Positions 24,211 to 31,964 of a DNA stretch of 64,000 nucleotides are shown piece after piece (position 1 is the first letter of the stretch; each line of letters starts with the position of its first letter). The DNA comes from Brevibacterium sediminis. GTDB lineage: Bacteria > Actinomycetota > Actinomycetes > Actinomycetales > Brevibacteriaceae. Location of the stretch: assembly GCF_013623905.1 (NCBI RefSeq), contig NZ_JABKDD010000001.1, forward strand, positions 124,001-188,000, written 5' to 3'. The notes below the pieces were generated by a model. The model was given only the letters and a program-made list of their open reading frames with translations. It made no database searches and was not told where the DNA came from. Made by a program: the position numbers and the translations under genes.

Positions 24211-25038
24211 TCAGGTGAGGTGATCGTGGTCGCCGGAGACCCATTCGGCATAGCGTTCTGCTGAGGTCTGCACTGCAGAGTGTGCCCCGGAACCGATCGA
24301 CTGACCGAAGTTGCCGTACATGCGGTCGAAGTCGAGATCGATCACCGAAGCGGCGATGCGCCTGACGACCGTGGCCGACAACGGCAGATAGTTCGGGAAG
24401 CTGCGCATGAACGTCACCCACCCCGATCGCGCCACCGGACCGATCGAATCGCCGCTGAGCATGACCCCGGCGCCGTCGGCGCCCGTCCAGACTGCCACCG
24501 CACTGCCGGGGAAATGACCTCCCGTCCTCCGGAGCCTCACCCCAGGCACCGGCTCCGCCTCGTGGAAATAGGGGCAGACGGCCCGGCCGGTCCGCTGCAC
24601 CCATTCGAGGTCGGCCCGGCACACGAAGACGGGAGCTCCATCGAATGCGGCACTCCATTCCAACTGGGTGCCGAACATGTGCGGGTGGCTGGCGGCGATC
24701 GCCGCAACTCCGCCGAGGTCCCGGATCGCCGCGACCGCCTCGGCGTCGATATAGGCGGGAACATCGAAGAGCACATTGCCGGAATCGGTGCACACGAGAT
24801 AGCAGGTCTGCCCGATCCCGAGCTTCGGTTCGACGCGGATGGCGAAGAGATCGGGTTCCCTCTCCGTGGTGGCGATGCGGTGGCCCTCGGATTCGAGGTC
24901 TGCCCGAGTCGTCCACTGTTGGCCGGAGGCAGGAACCCATTGCCGATCGTCCTCGCAGATCGGACACAGCTGTGGTGGAGGCGTCGTCGTCTCCACCCCG
25001 CAGGTGCGGCAGATCGTCACATCGGAAAATGCCACCAT
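24211..25038 (-). CDS. Metallo-beta-lactamase-fold protein with an N-terminal zinc ribbon
   Basis: A 275-residue protein. The first 30 residues carry two CxxC pairs (C10/C13 and C25/C28), a zinc-ribbon-like finger. The rest is an MBL-fold domain with the first-strand region QTCYLVCTDSGNVLFDVPAY and a truncated metal motif ASHPHMFG (H118, H120): the usual HxHxDH Asp and third His are absent. A later segment VMLSGDSIGPVA resembles the strand carrying the bridging metal Asp. The enzyme may bind one metal or have a different chemistry. ATG at 25038 follows GAGAGGATG. It is downstream of the DUF3533 gene on the same strand. Confidence 0.72.
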   Translation of the reverse strand: MVAFSDVTICRTCGVETTTPPPQLCPICEDDRQWVPASGQQWTTRADLESEGHRIATTEREPDLFAIRVEPKLGIGQTCYLVCTDSGNVLFDVPAYIDAEAVAAIRDLGGVAAIAASHPHMFGTQLEWSAAFDGAPVFVCRADLEWVQRTGRAVCPYFHEAEPVPGVRLRRTGGHFPGSAVAVWTGADGAGVMLSGDSIGPVARSGWVTFMRSFPNYLPLSATVVRRIAASVIDLDFDRMYGNFGQSIGSGAHSAVQTSAERYAEWVSGDHDHLT

Positions 25039-25143
25039 GTCATCCTCTCGGTTCCACAGAGGAAACCACAGACTCCCACCGAGCCTAGTCCTCACATGAA
25101 GTGAAGACCAGGATCGATGGGAGTCCAACGACGCGGCAGCTTG

Positions 25144-26328
25144 TCAGTGGGCGGCCGTGTGCGCCTTCCTGTGGGCGAGGACGTGGCCGACGAGGATGAG
25201 CGCGATGCCGACGACGAGCCAGGCGCTGAGCACCCACCACTGGAGAGCCGACGGCGCGTCAGGGAAGTAGGAGAGATCGCGCAGCAGCGTGCCCGCCGCT
25301 CCGGGCACGAAGAACTGACCGATATCGCCCCAGGAGCCGGCGAGGAACTCCTTCGGCTGATTGAGCGAGGCGATCGGATTGCCGATGAGCATCGTGAGCA
25401 CTGCACCGAACGCGATGCCGGCAGGTCCGATGAGGGAGACGAAGCCGTTGATCAGGCCGACCGTGGCCGCGATCGACAAGCCGATCGCCAGGGCATTGAT
25501 CGCGAAGTTCCCCTGCAGGATCCCGAACCAGGTCTGCATGATCAGGGCCAGTGCCAGTCCTCCGACGACTCCGTAGACGATGGTGCCGACCAGGCGCATC
25601 CGCCGTGAGCGGATGCCCATGCTGGTGAGCACACCGCCGACGATGCCGCCAAGGGTCAACGGCAGACCGGCGATGGCCAGTCCCGCACCGGAGGGATCGT
25701 CGTCGGAGAGCGGCACGACGTCGGTGATCTTCACCTGCGGAACCTCCGTCGCCGAGGCGGCCGGATCGGCGCCGTCTCCGGCCGGGTTGCCCTGCGGCGG
25801 GGCCTGACCGGAGGCAGCGGCCTCGAGAGCCTTCTGCATCTGCTCCTGCATCTTCTTCGTGCCTTCCTGGAGGCCCGAGATCGCCTGTTGGTCGATGTTG
25901 TGCTGCATCTGGGTGCCGATTCCGCTGAGCTGCTGCGCGACAGCAGGGGAGGCGGCCTTGGCGATGAGGATCTCCGGTTCGTCCTCGAGGACGAAGGCGC
26001 CGTAGACCTCTCGCTGTTCGATGAGGTTCACCGCCTCGGCGCGTGAGTCGACGGTCTTGAGATCGAGCATGCCGTCCGGGGCGTTCTCAGCGATCTGGTC
26101 GATCTGCTCTTCGTCTCCGACCGCTGCGATCGGCAGGTCTTTGGGGTCCGAGGTCACGGTCGGCCAGCTGAAGGCGAGCATGACGAGGCTGACGACGGCG
26201 GCGGCGAGGACGGCGACGAGGATCGCGCGTCCGAACTGCGGGGGAGCGGCCTGCGCCGCCTTCTCCGGTGTCTCGCTCACCGCCGAGTGGTCGGCCTTGT
26301 CTTCTCTGCTGAGTATCTGGGTCGGCAT
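25144..26328 (-). CDS. YhgE/Pip-like DUF3533 membrane protein, single module
   Basis: A 394-residue membrane protein: a cytoplasmic start, one helix (about 35-55), a large extracytoplasmic domain (60-220) with DLPIAAVGDEEQ and VYGAFVLEDEPEILIAKAAS, a Met/Gln-rich coiled stretch, then about five helices ending in VVGIALILVGHVLA. This is the DUF3533/YhgE-Pip plan, related to ABC-2-type permeases and linked to lipid or drug export. The start is the ATG of MPTQIL. It is divergent from a TetR gene, a typical efflux-repressor pair. A related but doubled protein is encoded at 27877-30285. Transport substrate unknown. Confidence 0.78.
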   Translation of the reverse strand: MPTQILSREDKADHSAVSETPEKAAQAAPPQFGRAILVAVLAAAVVSLVMLAFSWPTVTSDPKDLPIAAVGDEEQIDQIAENAPDGMLDLKTVDSRAEAVNLIEQREVYGAFVLEDEPEILIAKAASPAVAQQLSGIGTQMQHNIDQQAISGLQEGTKKMQEQMQKALEAAASGQAPPQGNPAGDGADPAASATEVPQVKITDVVPLSDDDPSGAGLAIAGLPLTLGGIVGGVLTSMGIRSRRMRLVGTIVYGVVGGLALALIMQTWFGILQGNFAINALAIGLSIAATVGLINGFVSLIGPAGIAFGAVLTMLIGNPIASLNQPKEFLAGSWGDIGQFFVPGAAGTLLRDLSYFPDAPSALQWWVLSAWLVVGIALILVGHVLAHRKAHTAAH

Positions 26329-26346
26329 GTCTGTCCAATCATCGAA

Positions 26347-26403
26347 AACGAATACTCGTTCATTATGAATCCATCCGCTAGGATATATCAAGAATGGTCA
26401 TTC
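26347..26403. promoter_or_regulatory. Divergent promoter/operator region for DUF3533 and TetR genes
   Basis: The 92-base intergenic region holds three short dyads: AACGA-ATAC-TCGTT (26347-26360), TTCAT-T-ATGAA (26359-26369) and GAATG-GT-CATTC (26392-26403). TAGGAT (26379-26384) could be the -10 of the TetR gene. The first dyad is the best TetR operator candidate because of its position between both start codons. Confidence 0.45.
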
Positions 26404-26420
26404 ATTTTTTTGGGGGAGAT

Positions 26421-27023
26421 GTGCCGAAGGTCACCGAGGAGCACAGGAGTGCGATGCGTGCCAGGATTCAGGATGCGGCGCTGGCCTGTTTCGCGCGCAG
26501 AGGGTTCGCCGGTGCGTCCATGGCCGACATCGTCAAGGAAGCGGGGCTGTCGGCCGGAGCGGTCTATGTCTACTATGCGTCGAAGGCCGACCTGATGATC
26601 GACGTCGCCCGCCGGGTGATGGAGCCGCGCATGGCGGTGCTCGAGGCGGCCAAGTCCGGAAGTGAGGTGACAGCTCCTGCCGAGGTGTTCGTCGAGCTCA
26701 TCGATTCCCTGCTCATCGACAATCCGTTCGCCTCGGTCATGGTTCAGGTCTGGGGGGAGTCTTCCTACGACAAGGAGTTCGCGAGTTTCGCCGGTGGGGT
26801 CTTCGAGACGCTCATCGAAGAATTCACCGTTTATCTTGCTGCCTATCTGCAGGATCAGCGGGGAGCGGACGCTGAAGGCGCGCGGGCTCGTGCCGCGGCA
26901 ATGGTGCCCGGGCTGCTGGCAATGATCCAGGGGGCCGTCGTCCAGTCGACCGTCTTCGGCGAATCCTCCCGGCTGCGGGTCCGGGCCGGAATCGAAGCAG
27001 TGATCTCCAGCGTCGATTTCTGA
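26421..27023 (+). CDS. TetR-family transcriptional repressor
   Basis: A 200-residue TetR regulator. Helix-turn-helix is RIQDAALACFARRGFAGASMADIVKEAGLSA, followed by the canonical YVYYASKADLM. The ligand domain is about 150 residues with no recognised effector pocket. The start is set at GTG 26421, because GGGGGAG lies a few bases upstream; the ATG at 26394 in frame overlaps a dyad and has no SD. It is divergent from the DUF3533 gene, its probable target. The gene converges on mgtC with 13 bases between. Confidence 0.88.
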   Translation: MPKVTEEHRSAMRARIQDAALACFARRGFAGASMADIVKEAGLSAGAVYVYYASKADLMIDVARRVMEPRMAVLEAAKSGSEVTAPAEVFVELIDSLLIDNPFASVMVQVWGESSYDKEFASFAGGVFETLIEEFTVYLAAYLQDQRGADAEGARARAAAMVPGLLAMIQGAVVQSTVFGESSRLRVRAGIEAVISSVDF

Positions 27024-27036
27024 GTTCGTCGGCTGC

Positions 27037-27783
27037 TCATACGGAATCGCCGTCGTCATCGACCGAGTGGACGCGGTCTTCGCGCATGCTCACCGTTTCG
27101 ACGCCGCTCAGTTCCATGAGCGGGGCGACGAGCAGGTGCAGAGGCCGCTTTCCGTCGAACCTCACATCGACCTGCACCATCCGCGTCTCGTCGGGGGACT
27201 CGAAGCGGCGCGAATCGACGATGGTATTCGCAAAACCCATTCGGCCGGCCAGAGCGAGGATCTCGCGGAGGACACCGGCCCCGTCGTGGTAGGTGATGCG
27301 CAGGAGTTTGCGATGGTCGCTGTTGGGGATCCTGCGGATGAGAGGCGCGATGACGAACAGCGTGAACAGGTGCAGAGCAGTGAGCATGGCGGCCAAGGGC
27401 AGCATTCCCGCACCGCAGGCCATTCCGACGGCCGCGGTGACCCAGATCGTTGCGGCGGTGGTGAGTCCGCGGACCATGTTGCGTCCTTTGAAGATGACTC
27501 CGGCGCCGAGGAAGCCGATTCCGGAGACGATCTGCGCGGAGATTCGTGAAGGGTCGAGGCGGACGTCGTTCTCGAGCACTCCGGCGAATCCATACGCGGA
27601 GATCAGAGTGAAAGCGCAGGTGCCGATGCCCACGAGCACGTGGGTGCGGTACCCGGCGGCCTTCTGCCTGAACTGCCGCTCGAAGCCGATGAGGGAGCAC
27701 AGGACGAAGCTGGCCAGCAGCAGGCCGGCTTCCAACAGGCCGGTGCTGCTCATGATGTTCTCAAGCGACGCGGAGTTGACCAT
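27037..27783 (-). CDS. MgtC/SapB-family membrane protein
   Basis: A 248-residue protein with the MgtC domain: about five helices including FVLCSLIGFERQFRQKAAGYRTH as two adjacent segments, GIGTCAFTLISAYGF, and the conserved ISAQIVSGIGFLGAGVIFK region split across a short turn. A C-terminal cytoplasmic ACT-like domain of about 80 residues follows (LRITYHDGAGVLREIL...). MgtC proteins modulate membrane ATPase activity and help survival at low Mg2+. The ATG at 27783 is used; an upstream in-frame start lies in non-conserved sequence. The long palindrome copy 1 lies about 46 bases upstream. Confidence 0.88.
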   Translation of the reverse strand: MVNSASLENIMSSTGLLEAGLLLASFVLCSLIGFERQFRQKAAGYRTHVLVGIGTCAFTLISAYGFAGVLENDVRLDPSRISAQIVSGIGFLGAGVIFKGRNMVRGLTTAATIWVTAAVGMACGAGMLPLAAMLTALHLFTLFVIAPLIRRIPNSDHRKLLRITYHDGAGVLREILALAGRMGFANTIVDSRRFESPDETRMVQVDVRFDGKRPLHLLVAPLMELSGVETVSMREDRVHSVDDDGDSV

Positions 27784-27828
27784 AGTGCCTTCACCATAGC
27801 CCCACACCCAACGAACAACCCCCAATTA

Positions 27829-27884
27829 CTACCTGACGGCGGCCCAGCAACCTCGCGCGAGGTTGCTGGGCCGCCCTCAGGTAG
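27829..27884. repeat. Dispersed long palindrome, copy 1
   Basis: 56-bp palindrome with arms CTACCTGACGGCGGCCCAGC... and ...GCTGGGCCGCCCTCAGGTAG, centred on CCTCGC/GCGAGG between 27856 and 27857. One mismatched pair (27837 with 27876). It lies between the mgtC start and the 3' end of the double DUF3533 gene, overlapping the last 8 bases of the latter. Same orientation as copy 2, judged by the flank ATTA on the left and GCA on the right. Confidence 0.9.
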
Positions 27885-30285
27885 CAGGCCAGACTGTGGA
27901 GGGGATTGACTCCTCGTGAGGTCTGCGGCTGCGGGCCTGGCCGTCGCCGGCTGTCGGGGCTCGGCGATCCGACTCCTGCGCGTCGGTGCCGTCGTCGACG
28001 ATGGATCCTTGAACGGTCTGGTACGACTCCTGGCCGGGCGCGGAGTCCTGATCGGCCGCCTCGGCGTCGGACTTCGCATGATCCGGGGACATGCCCAACG
28101 CCAATGCCTGCTTCCGCTGTTCCTTGGCGATCTCTCGCTCGCGTTCGAGGTGGAGATTGCCGAAATCATGGGCCGTGCGCGGCGGTTTGATGCCATCGAT
28201 GAGGAAGACGAGAGCCAGCGACACCAGTCCCCACAGGCCGAGGACCTGCAGATGTTCGGTCACGACATCGCCGTCGAAATACAGGATCGAGCGGATGGTC
28301 TCGACCGAGGCGGCCATCGGCAGAAAATCGTGCAATGTGGCGAAGAACTTCGGCACCATATACTGCGAGAGGGCTCCGTTCGACGACGGCACGCCGGCGA
28401 ACATGAGCGTGCCGATGACCGGGATGATCGCGAACATGCCCAAGAGCCTTTCGAAGACCATGGCGAACATGGAGATGCAGGCGATGGCGATGATGCCGGC
28501 GCCCCACAGCGCCGCGAAATGCCCGTCGACGGCTCCTGTGATCGGACCGGCGATGGTCGCGACGACCAGCGACATAAACGGTGCGTAGACGACGATGATC
28601 GGCAGCATCCGCTTCAGCGGCCTGGTCCACGGGTTGGCGTTAGCGGCAACGATGACGACCATGAAGCCGGCGAGGATCCATCCCATCGCCACGTACATCA
28701 CAACCACGCCGTTCTTGTCCCGATCGGGCAAGGGCTTCAGGTCGTCGACCGTGAGATCGGAGTCCTGCGCCTGAGCCACCTGTTCGAAGACCTGTACGGC
28801 CACACGGTAGGAAGCGTTGTTGCCGGCCTGGTTGGCCAAGAGCTCGAAATCCGGATTCTTCTCGCTGGGTAGGACGAGCGCGGCGACCTCATCGCGGTTC
28901 TCCACGAGCCGACGGGCTTCGCCCTTGTCATCGAGCGCGGTGAACTCGAACTTTCCGTCCATCTGCTCATCGAGCTGCTTGATCGTGTCTTCGGCCTGTT
29001 CGACCGAGGACCCGACGACCGCGACCGGCATGTCCTTCGGCGTCGGCGAATGCATCGCTCCGAGCATGAACGTGATCATCATGGTCACCATCGCCAGCGG
29101 GAAGAGGGTCAGCGAGATGTAGCGCATGAGCTTCGTATCCGGCCTCCGGCCGCCGTGGATCGCTGCCACATTGACATCCAGCGGCACAGGGTGTTCATTG
29201 CGCTTGGCGTAGAAGTGGTCGTAGACCTTCGTCAGCAGCAGACCGGCCACCGCGCCGAGGGCGAGGACGAACAGGTGTCCGGTGACTCCGTTGCCGTCGA
29301 AGTAGAGCACGGAGCGCAGGGACTCGCCGATCGCCGGCATCGGCAGGAACTCGTGGGTGAAGCGGAAGAACTTCGGCATGCTGTACACCGGCATCGCCAT
29401 ATTCGACGACGGCATGCCGAGGACCATGAGGTAGAGGATCCCGAGAATCACACCCAGTGCCCCGACGAGGCGGGTGATGAAGAGCTGGACGGAGGAGATG
29501 GCGAAAACGCCCAGCCAGGCGATGCCGAGGACGGCCGCCGTGTCCTTGACATCGACGACATCGAGGATCGGGCAGGCCACGGTCCACACGAGGCCGGCGA
29601 TGGCAGCCGACCACCCGGCGAGGATCGGCACGATGCGTTTGAACTTCAGCAGTTCAGGCGAATTCGACCGCAGAACGCTGAAGGGCATGTAGCCGGCCAT
29701 GACGATGGAAGTCATGAGGAACATCGCCGCCATCCCGGACGGATCGTTGTCCGGCAACGGGACGATGTCGTCGGTGTTGACCGTGAAACCGTCTTCAGCG
29801 AGCGCGGGACGCACGAGCTGCTCGACGGTGGTCGACTGTTGGATCCCGGCTCCGCTGGCGGTGACGATCGTCGCGGTATCGCCCTTGACGATGATCGCCG
29901 CCGAGGCCTCCCTGTCATAGACGTCCTGGCGGGCGTCGTAGACATCATCGGTCGTCTCGATTTCGAAGGCGTCGGGTTCGGCGCCGTTGATCGCAAATGC
30001 CACATCATCGGCCTTGGCCGATGACCCCGCCACCACGATGGGCATGTCGTTGGCTTCGGGGGAGTGCATCGTCCCCAGGTAGCTCGTGATCATCATGCCC
30101 ACGAAGATGAGCGGCATGAGGAAGATCGCAACGGTGCGGCCGATGAATTCGGCCTTCGCGCGTTTGGCCGCTGCTTGGTCCTCGGTGGTCGCAGTCGAGC
30201 CGGCCTCGGAGTCGGAAGCCGGGTGCGATGTCGGGTGCTCGGACTCGAGGGCCTCTTTTCTCGTTCGCGGTTGGCTATCGGACAT
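27877..30285 (-). CDS. Tandem-duplicated YhgE/Pip-like DUF3533 membrane protein
   Basis: An 802-residue protein made of two homologous DUF3533 modules. Module 1 starts near residue 50 (VAIFLMPLIFVGMMITSYLG, then MHSPEANDMPIVVAGSS) and module 2 near residue 386 (ISLTLFPLAMVTMMITFMLG, then MHSPTPKDMPVAVVGSS). Each has an extracytoplasmic domain of about 150 residues with PLPDNDPSGMAAMF or PLPDRDKNGVVVMY, then about five helices with GMPSSNMAMPVY / GVPSSNGALSQY. A 70-residue acidic tail ends the protein. Twelve helices in all suggest a self-contained transporter. ATG follows GAAGGGG. Divergent from a TetR gene with a strong operator between. Substrate unknown. Confidence 0.82.
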   Translation of the reverse strand: MSDSQPRTRKEALESEHPTSHPASDSEAGSTATTEDQAAAKRAKAEFIGRTVAIFLMPLIFVGMMITSYLGTMHSPEANDMPIVVAGSSAKADDVAFAINGAEPDAFEIETTDDVYDARQDVYDREASAAIIVKGDTATIVTASGAGIQQSTTVEQLVRPALAEDGFTVNTDDIVPLPDNDPSGMAAMFLMTSIVMAGYMPFSVLRSNSPELLKFKRIVPILAGWSAAIAGLVWTVACPILDVVDVKDTAAVLGIAWLGVFAISSVQLFITRLVGALGVILGILYLMVLGMPSSNMAMPVYSMPKFFRFTHEFLPMPAIGESLRSVLYFDGNGVTGHLFVLALGAVAGLLLTKVYDHFYAKRNEHPVPLDVNVAAIHGGRRPDTKLMRYISLTLFPLAMVTMMITFMLGAMHSPTPKDMPVAVVGSSVEQAEDTIKQLDEQMDGKFEFTALDDKGEARRLVENRDEVAALVLPSEKNPDFELLANQAGNNASYRVAVQVFEQVAQAQDSDLTVDDLKPLPDRDKNGVVVMYVAMGWILAGFMVVIVAANANPWTRPLKRMLPIIVVYAPFMSLVVATIAGPITGAVDGHFAALWGAGIIAIACISMFAMVFERLLGMFAIIPVIGTLMFAGVPSSNGALSQYMVPKFFATLHDFLPMAASVETIRSILYFDGDVVTEHLQVLGLWGLVSLALVFLIDGIKPPRTAHDFGNLHLEREREIAKEQRKQALALGMSPDHAKSDAEAADQDSAPGQESYQTVQGSIVDDGTDAQESDRRAPTAGDGQARSRRPHEESIPSTVWPAT

Positions 30286-30347
30286 TGTCGTCCCCTTCAA
30301 GGATCGGAAATCGTGTGATCCTCGTCGACCACGGTGAACTTCGCCAG

Positions 30348-30367
30348 TTTAAGACACGTGACTTAAA
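30348..30367. promoter_or_regulatory. TetR operator between the double DUF3533 gene and its divergent TetR gene
   Basis: TTTAAG-A-CACGTG-A-CTTAAA is a 20-bp palindrome in which only the A/A pair flanking the CACGTG core breaks symmetry. It lies 51 bases before the TetR start and 62 bases before the DUF3533 start, ideally placed to repress both. Its AT-rich arms stand out from the GC-rich surroundings. Confidence 0.65.
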
Positions 30368-30418
30368 ACTGTGAAATCGAGAACTTGTGATTTCGAGAGC
30401 GAATGGAAAGATGAGGGA

Positions 30419-31075
30419 ATGACCATCCAGAGTGACCGGGCGCGGGATGCCCTGCTCGACGCCGCCGAAGAGCTGTTCGCGCGCAATGGGATCGATGCGG
30501 TATCGAACAGGCGCATCGTCGAACACGCGGGGGCTGCGAATCACTCGGCGATCGCTTACCATTTCGGCGGCCGCGAGGGGCTGCTGCGCGCACTCGTCGA
30601 GCGCCACCATGACGAAATGGCTCGGCGCAGGCGTGAGCTGACGGAGCAGCTGGGCGAGACGCCGAACATCCACGAGCTCGTCACGACTCGTCTGCGCCCG
30701 CTCATCGAGCTGCTCGACAGTCTTCCGAAGCCGAGCTGGCGGGCGCAGTTCATGTCTCAGATCTCGGCTGTCCCCTCCGCCGTCGAGGTGGCCAAAGAGG
30801 TGATCGGGGACGCGGACCTGCCCGATGACCTGCGATTCATCAACGGAGCGGTCGACGGGATCCCCGAAGGGGTTCTGCGCGGTCGCGCCTATCTGCTGGG
30901 GAGCATGGTCGTCGGCGTCTGCGCCGACCAGGAGGCGAAGATGAATGAAGACGCCAATAAGGGCAGCTGGGAACAGGTCGGCCGCTTCCTCATCGATGCG
31001 GCGGCGGGAATGCTCGGGGCACCGGTGACCGACCCGGACGGTGCCGTGCGCTACCCGAGCGTTCCCCTGCTCTGA
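30419..31075 (+). CDS. TetR-family transcriptional repressor
   Basis: A 218-residue TetR regulator with HTH RDALLDAAEELFARNGIDAVSN and the following RIVEHAGAANHSAIAYHFGGREGLLRAL in two segments. The C-terminal domain has an IHELVTTRLRPLIELLDSLPK helix pair. ATG at 30419 is preceded by GATGAGGGA; the upstream in-frame ATG lacks an SD. It is divergent from the double DUF3533 gene, with the 20-bp palindrome between them. Copy 2 of the long palindrome follows its stop by about 30 bases. Confidence 0.9.
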   Translation: MTIQSDRARDALLDAAEELFARNGIDAVSNRRIVEHAGAANHSAIAYHFGGREGLLRALVERHHDEMARRRRELTEQLGETPNIHELVTTRLRPLIELLDSLPKPSWRAQFMSQISAVPSAVEVAKEVIGDADLPDDLRFINGAVDGIPEGVLRGRAYLLGSMVVGVCADQEAKMNEDANKGSWEQVGRFLIDAAAGMLGAPVTDPDGAVRYPSVPLL

Positions 31076-31105
31076 TCAGCTGACAGCCCCGCCCGAATCT
31101 CCTGT

Positions 31106-31171
31106 TATTACTACCTGACGGCGGCCCAGCAACCTCGCGCGAGGTTGCTGGGCCGCCGTCAGGTAGCAATA
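31106..31171. repeat. Dispersed long palindrome, copy 2 (perfect 56-bp core)
   Basis: The 56-bp core (31111-31166) is a perfect palindrome; adding flanks gives 66 bp with a single mismatch (31110/31167). Arms begin TATTACTACCTGACGGCGGC and end in the complement with GCAATA. It lies between the converging TetR and DsbA genes, where it could act as a bidirectional terminator; GTGTTTTGG follows on the plus strand. Differs from copy 1 at one core base. Confidence 0.95.
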
Positions 31172-31183
31172 GGGGTGTTTTGG

Positions 31184-31918
31184 TCAGTTGCAGCCGTCGG
31201 GGCCGCAGACCGCGCCGTCGGCGAAGTCCTCGGCCGCGTCCTTGCCTGCTGACTGCGGAGTCCCGGCGAGCACCGTGAGCTTCTGTCCCTCGTCCCAGGC
31301 CGTCTCGAGTGCCTGAGAGAAGACCTCCGCCGGTTGGGCTCCGGAGAGCCCGTACTTGCGGTCGATGACGAAGAACGGGACTCCATTGGCGCCGAGCGAG
31401 CGGGCCTCACTGATGTCGGCCCGTACGTCATCCGAGAATTCATCGGTTGCGAGGATCCGGCGGACCTCGTCGGGATCGAGGCCGATCTCACGTCCCACCT
31501 CGGCGAGGTAGTCGACGTCACCGATGTCGCGACCCTTCTCGAAGTGGCCCGAGAGCAGCCTCTCCTTGGCCTCGGACATGAGTCCGTGGGTCTTGGCGAA
31601 GTGGAGGAAGCGGTGGGCGGTGAAGCTGTTGGCCACGACGATCGAGTCGAAGTCGTAGTTCAGGCCGACTCCGGCGGCCTGCTGTGTGACATGGTCGAAC
31701 ATCTGTCGCACCTGAGCGGCGGGCATGCCCTTCATCTGACTGAGGTATTCGGTTTCGGTGCCGTCGAAGTGATCGGGCAGGCTCGGGTCGAGCTGGAAGC
31801 TGCGCCATTGGACGTCGACGTCATCCTTGTGAGCGAAGCCGTCGAGGGCATCCTCGAAGCGACGTTTTCCGATATAGCACCAGGGGCAGGCGATGTCCGA
31901 CCAGATCTCAATCTTCAT
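31184..31918 (-). CDS. DsbA-family (FrnE-like) thiol-disulfide oxidoreductase
   Basis: A 244-residue cytoplasmic protein of the 2-hydroxychromene isomerase/FrnE-type DsbA group. The active site is CPWC at 11-14 in WSDIACPWCYIGKRRF, and the cis-Pro loop is GANGVPFFVIDRKYGLSGAQ, cut in two by V-P. It has no signal peptide. The very C-terminus is VCGPDGCN, a second Cys pair shared by many actinobacterial members. Start at ATG 31918; an ATG 21 bases upstream is also possible. It follows the radical SAM gene by 46 bases on the same strand, so it may be co-induced by DNA damage. Redox partner unknown. Confidence 0.88.
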   Translation of the reverse strand: MKIEIWSDIACPWCYIGKRRFEDALDGFAHKDDVDVQWRSFQLDPSLPDHFDGTETEYLSQMKGMPAAQVRQMFDHVTQQAAGVGLNYDFDSIVVANSFTAHRFLHFAKTHGLMSEAKERLLSGHFEKGRDIGDVDYLAEVGREIGLDPDEVRRILATDEFSDDVRADISEARSLGANGVPFFVIDRKYGLSGAQPAEVFSQALETAWDEGQKLTVLAGTPQSAGKDAAEDFADGAVCGPDGCN

Positions 31919-31964
31919 ATCATTGCCAACCGTGTCCATCTCATGGTTATTCCGCAGGTCCGGC

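Noticed and set aside
25071..25125. Inverted repeat GACTCCCA / TGGGAGTC between the DUF3533 and MBL genes as a terminator
   Set aside because: Arms are perfect but the loop is 39 bases and there is no U-tract, so it may be chance in GC-rich DNA.
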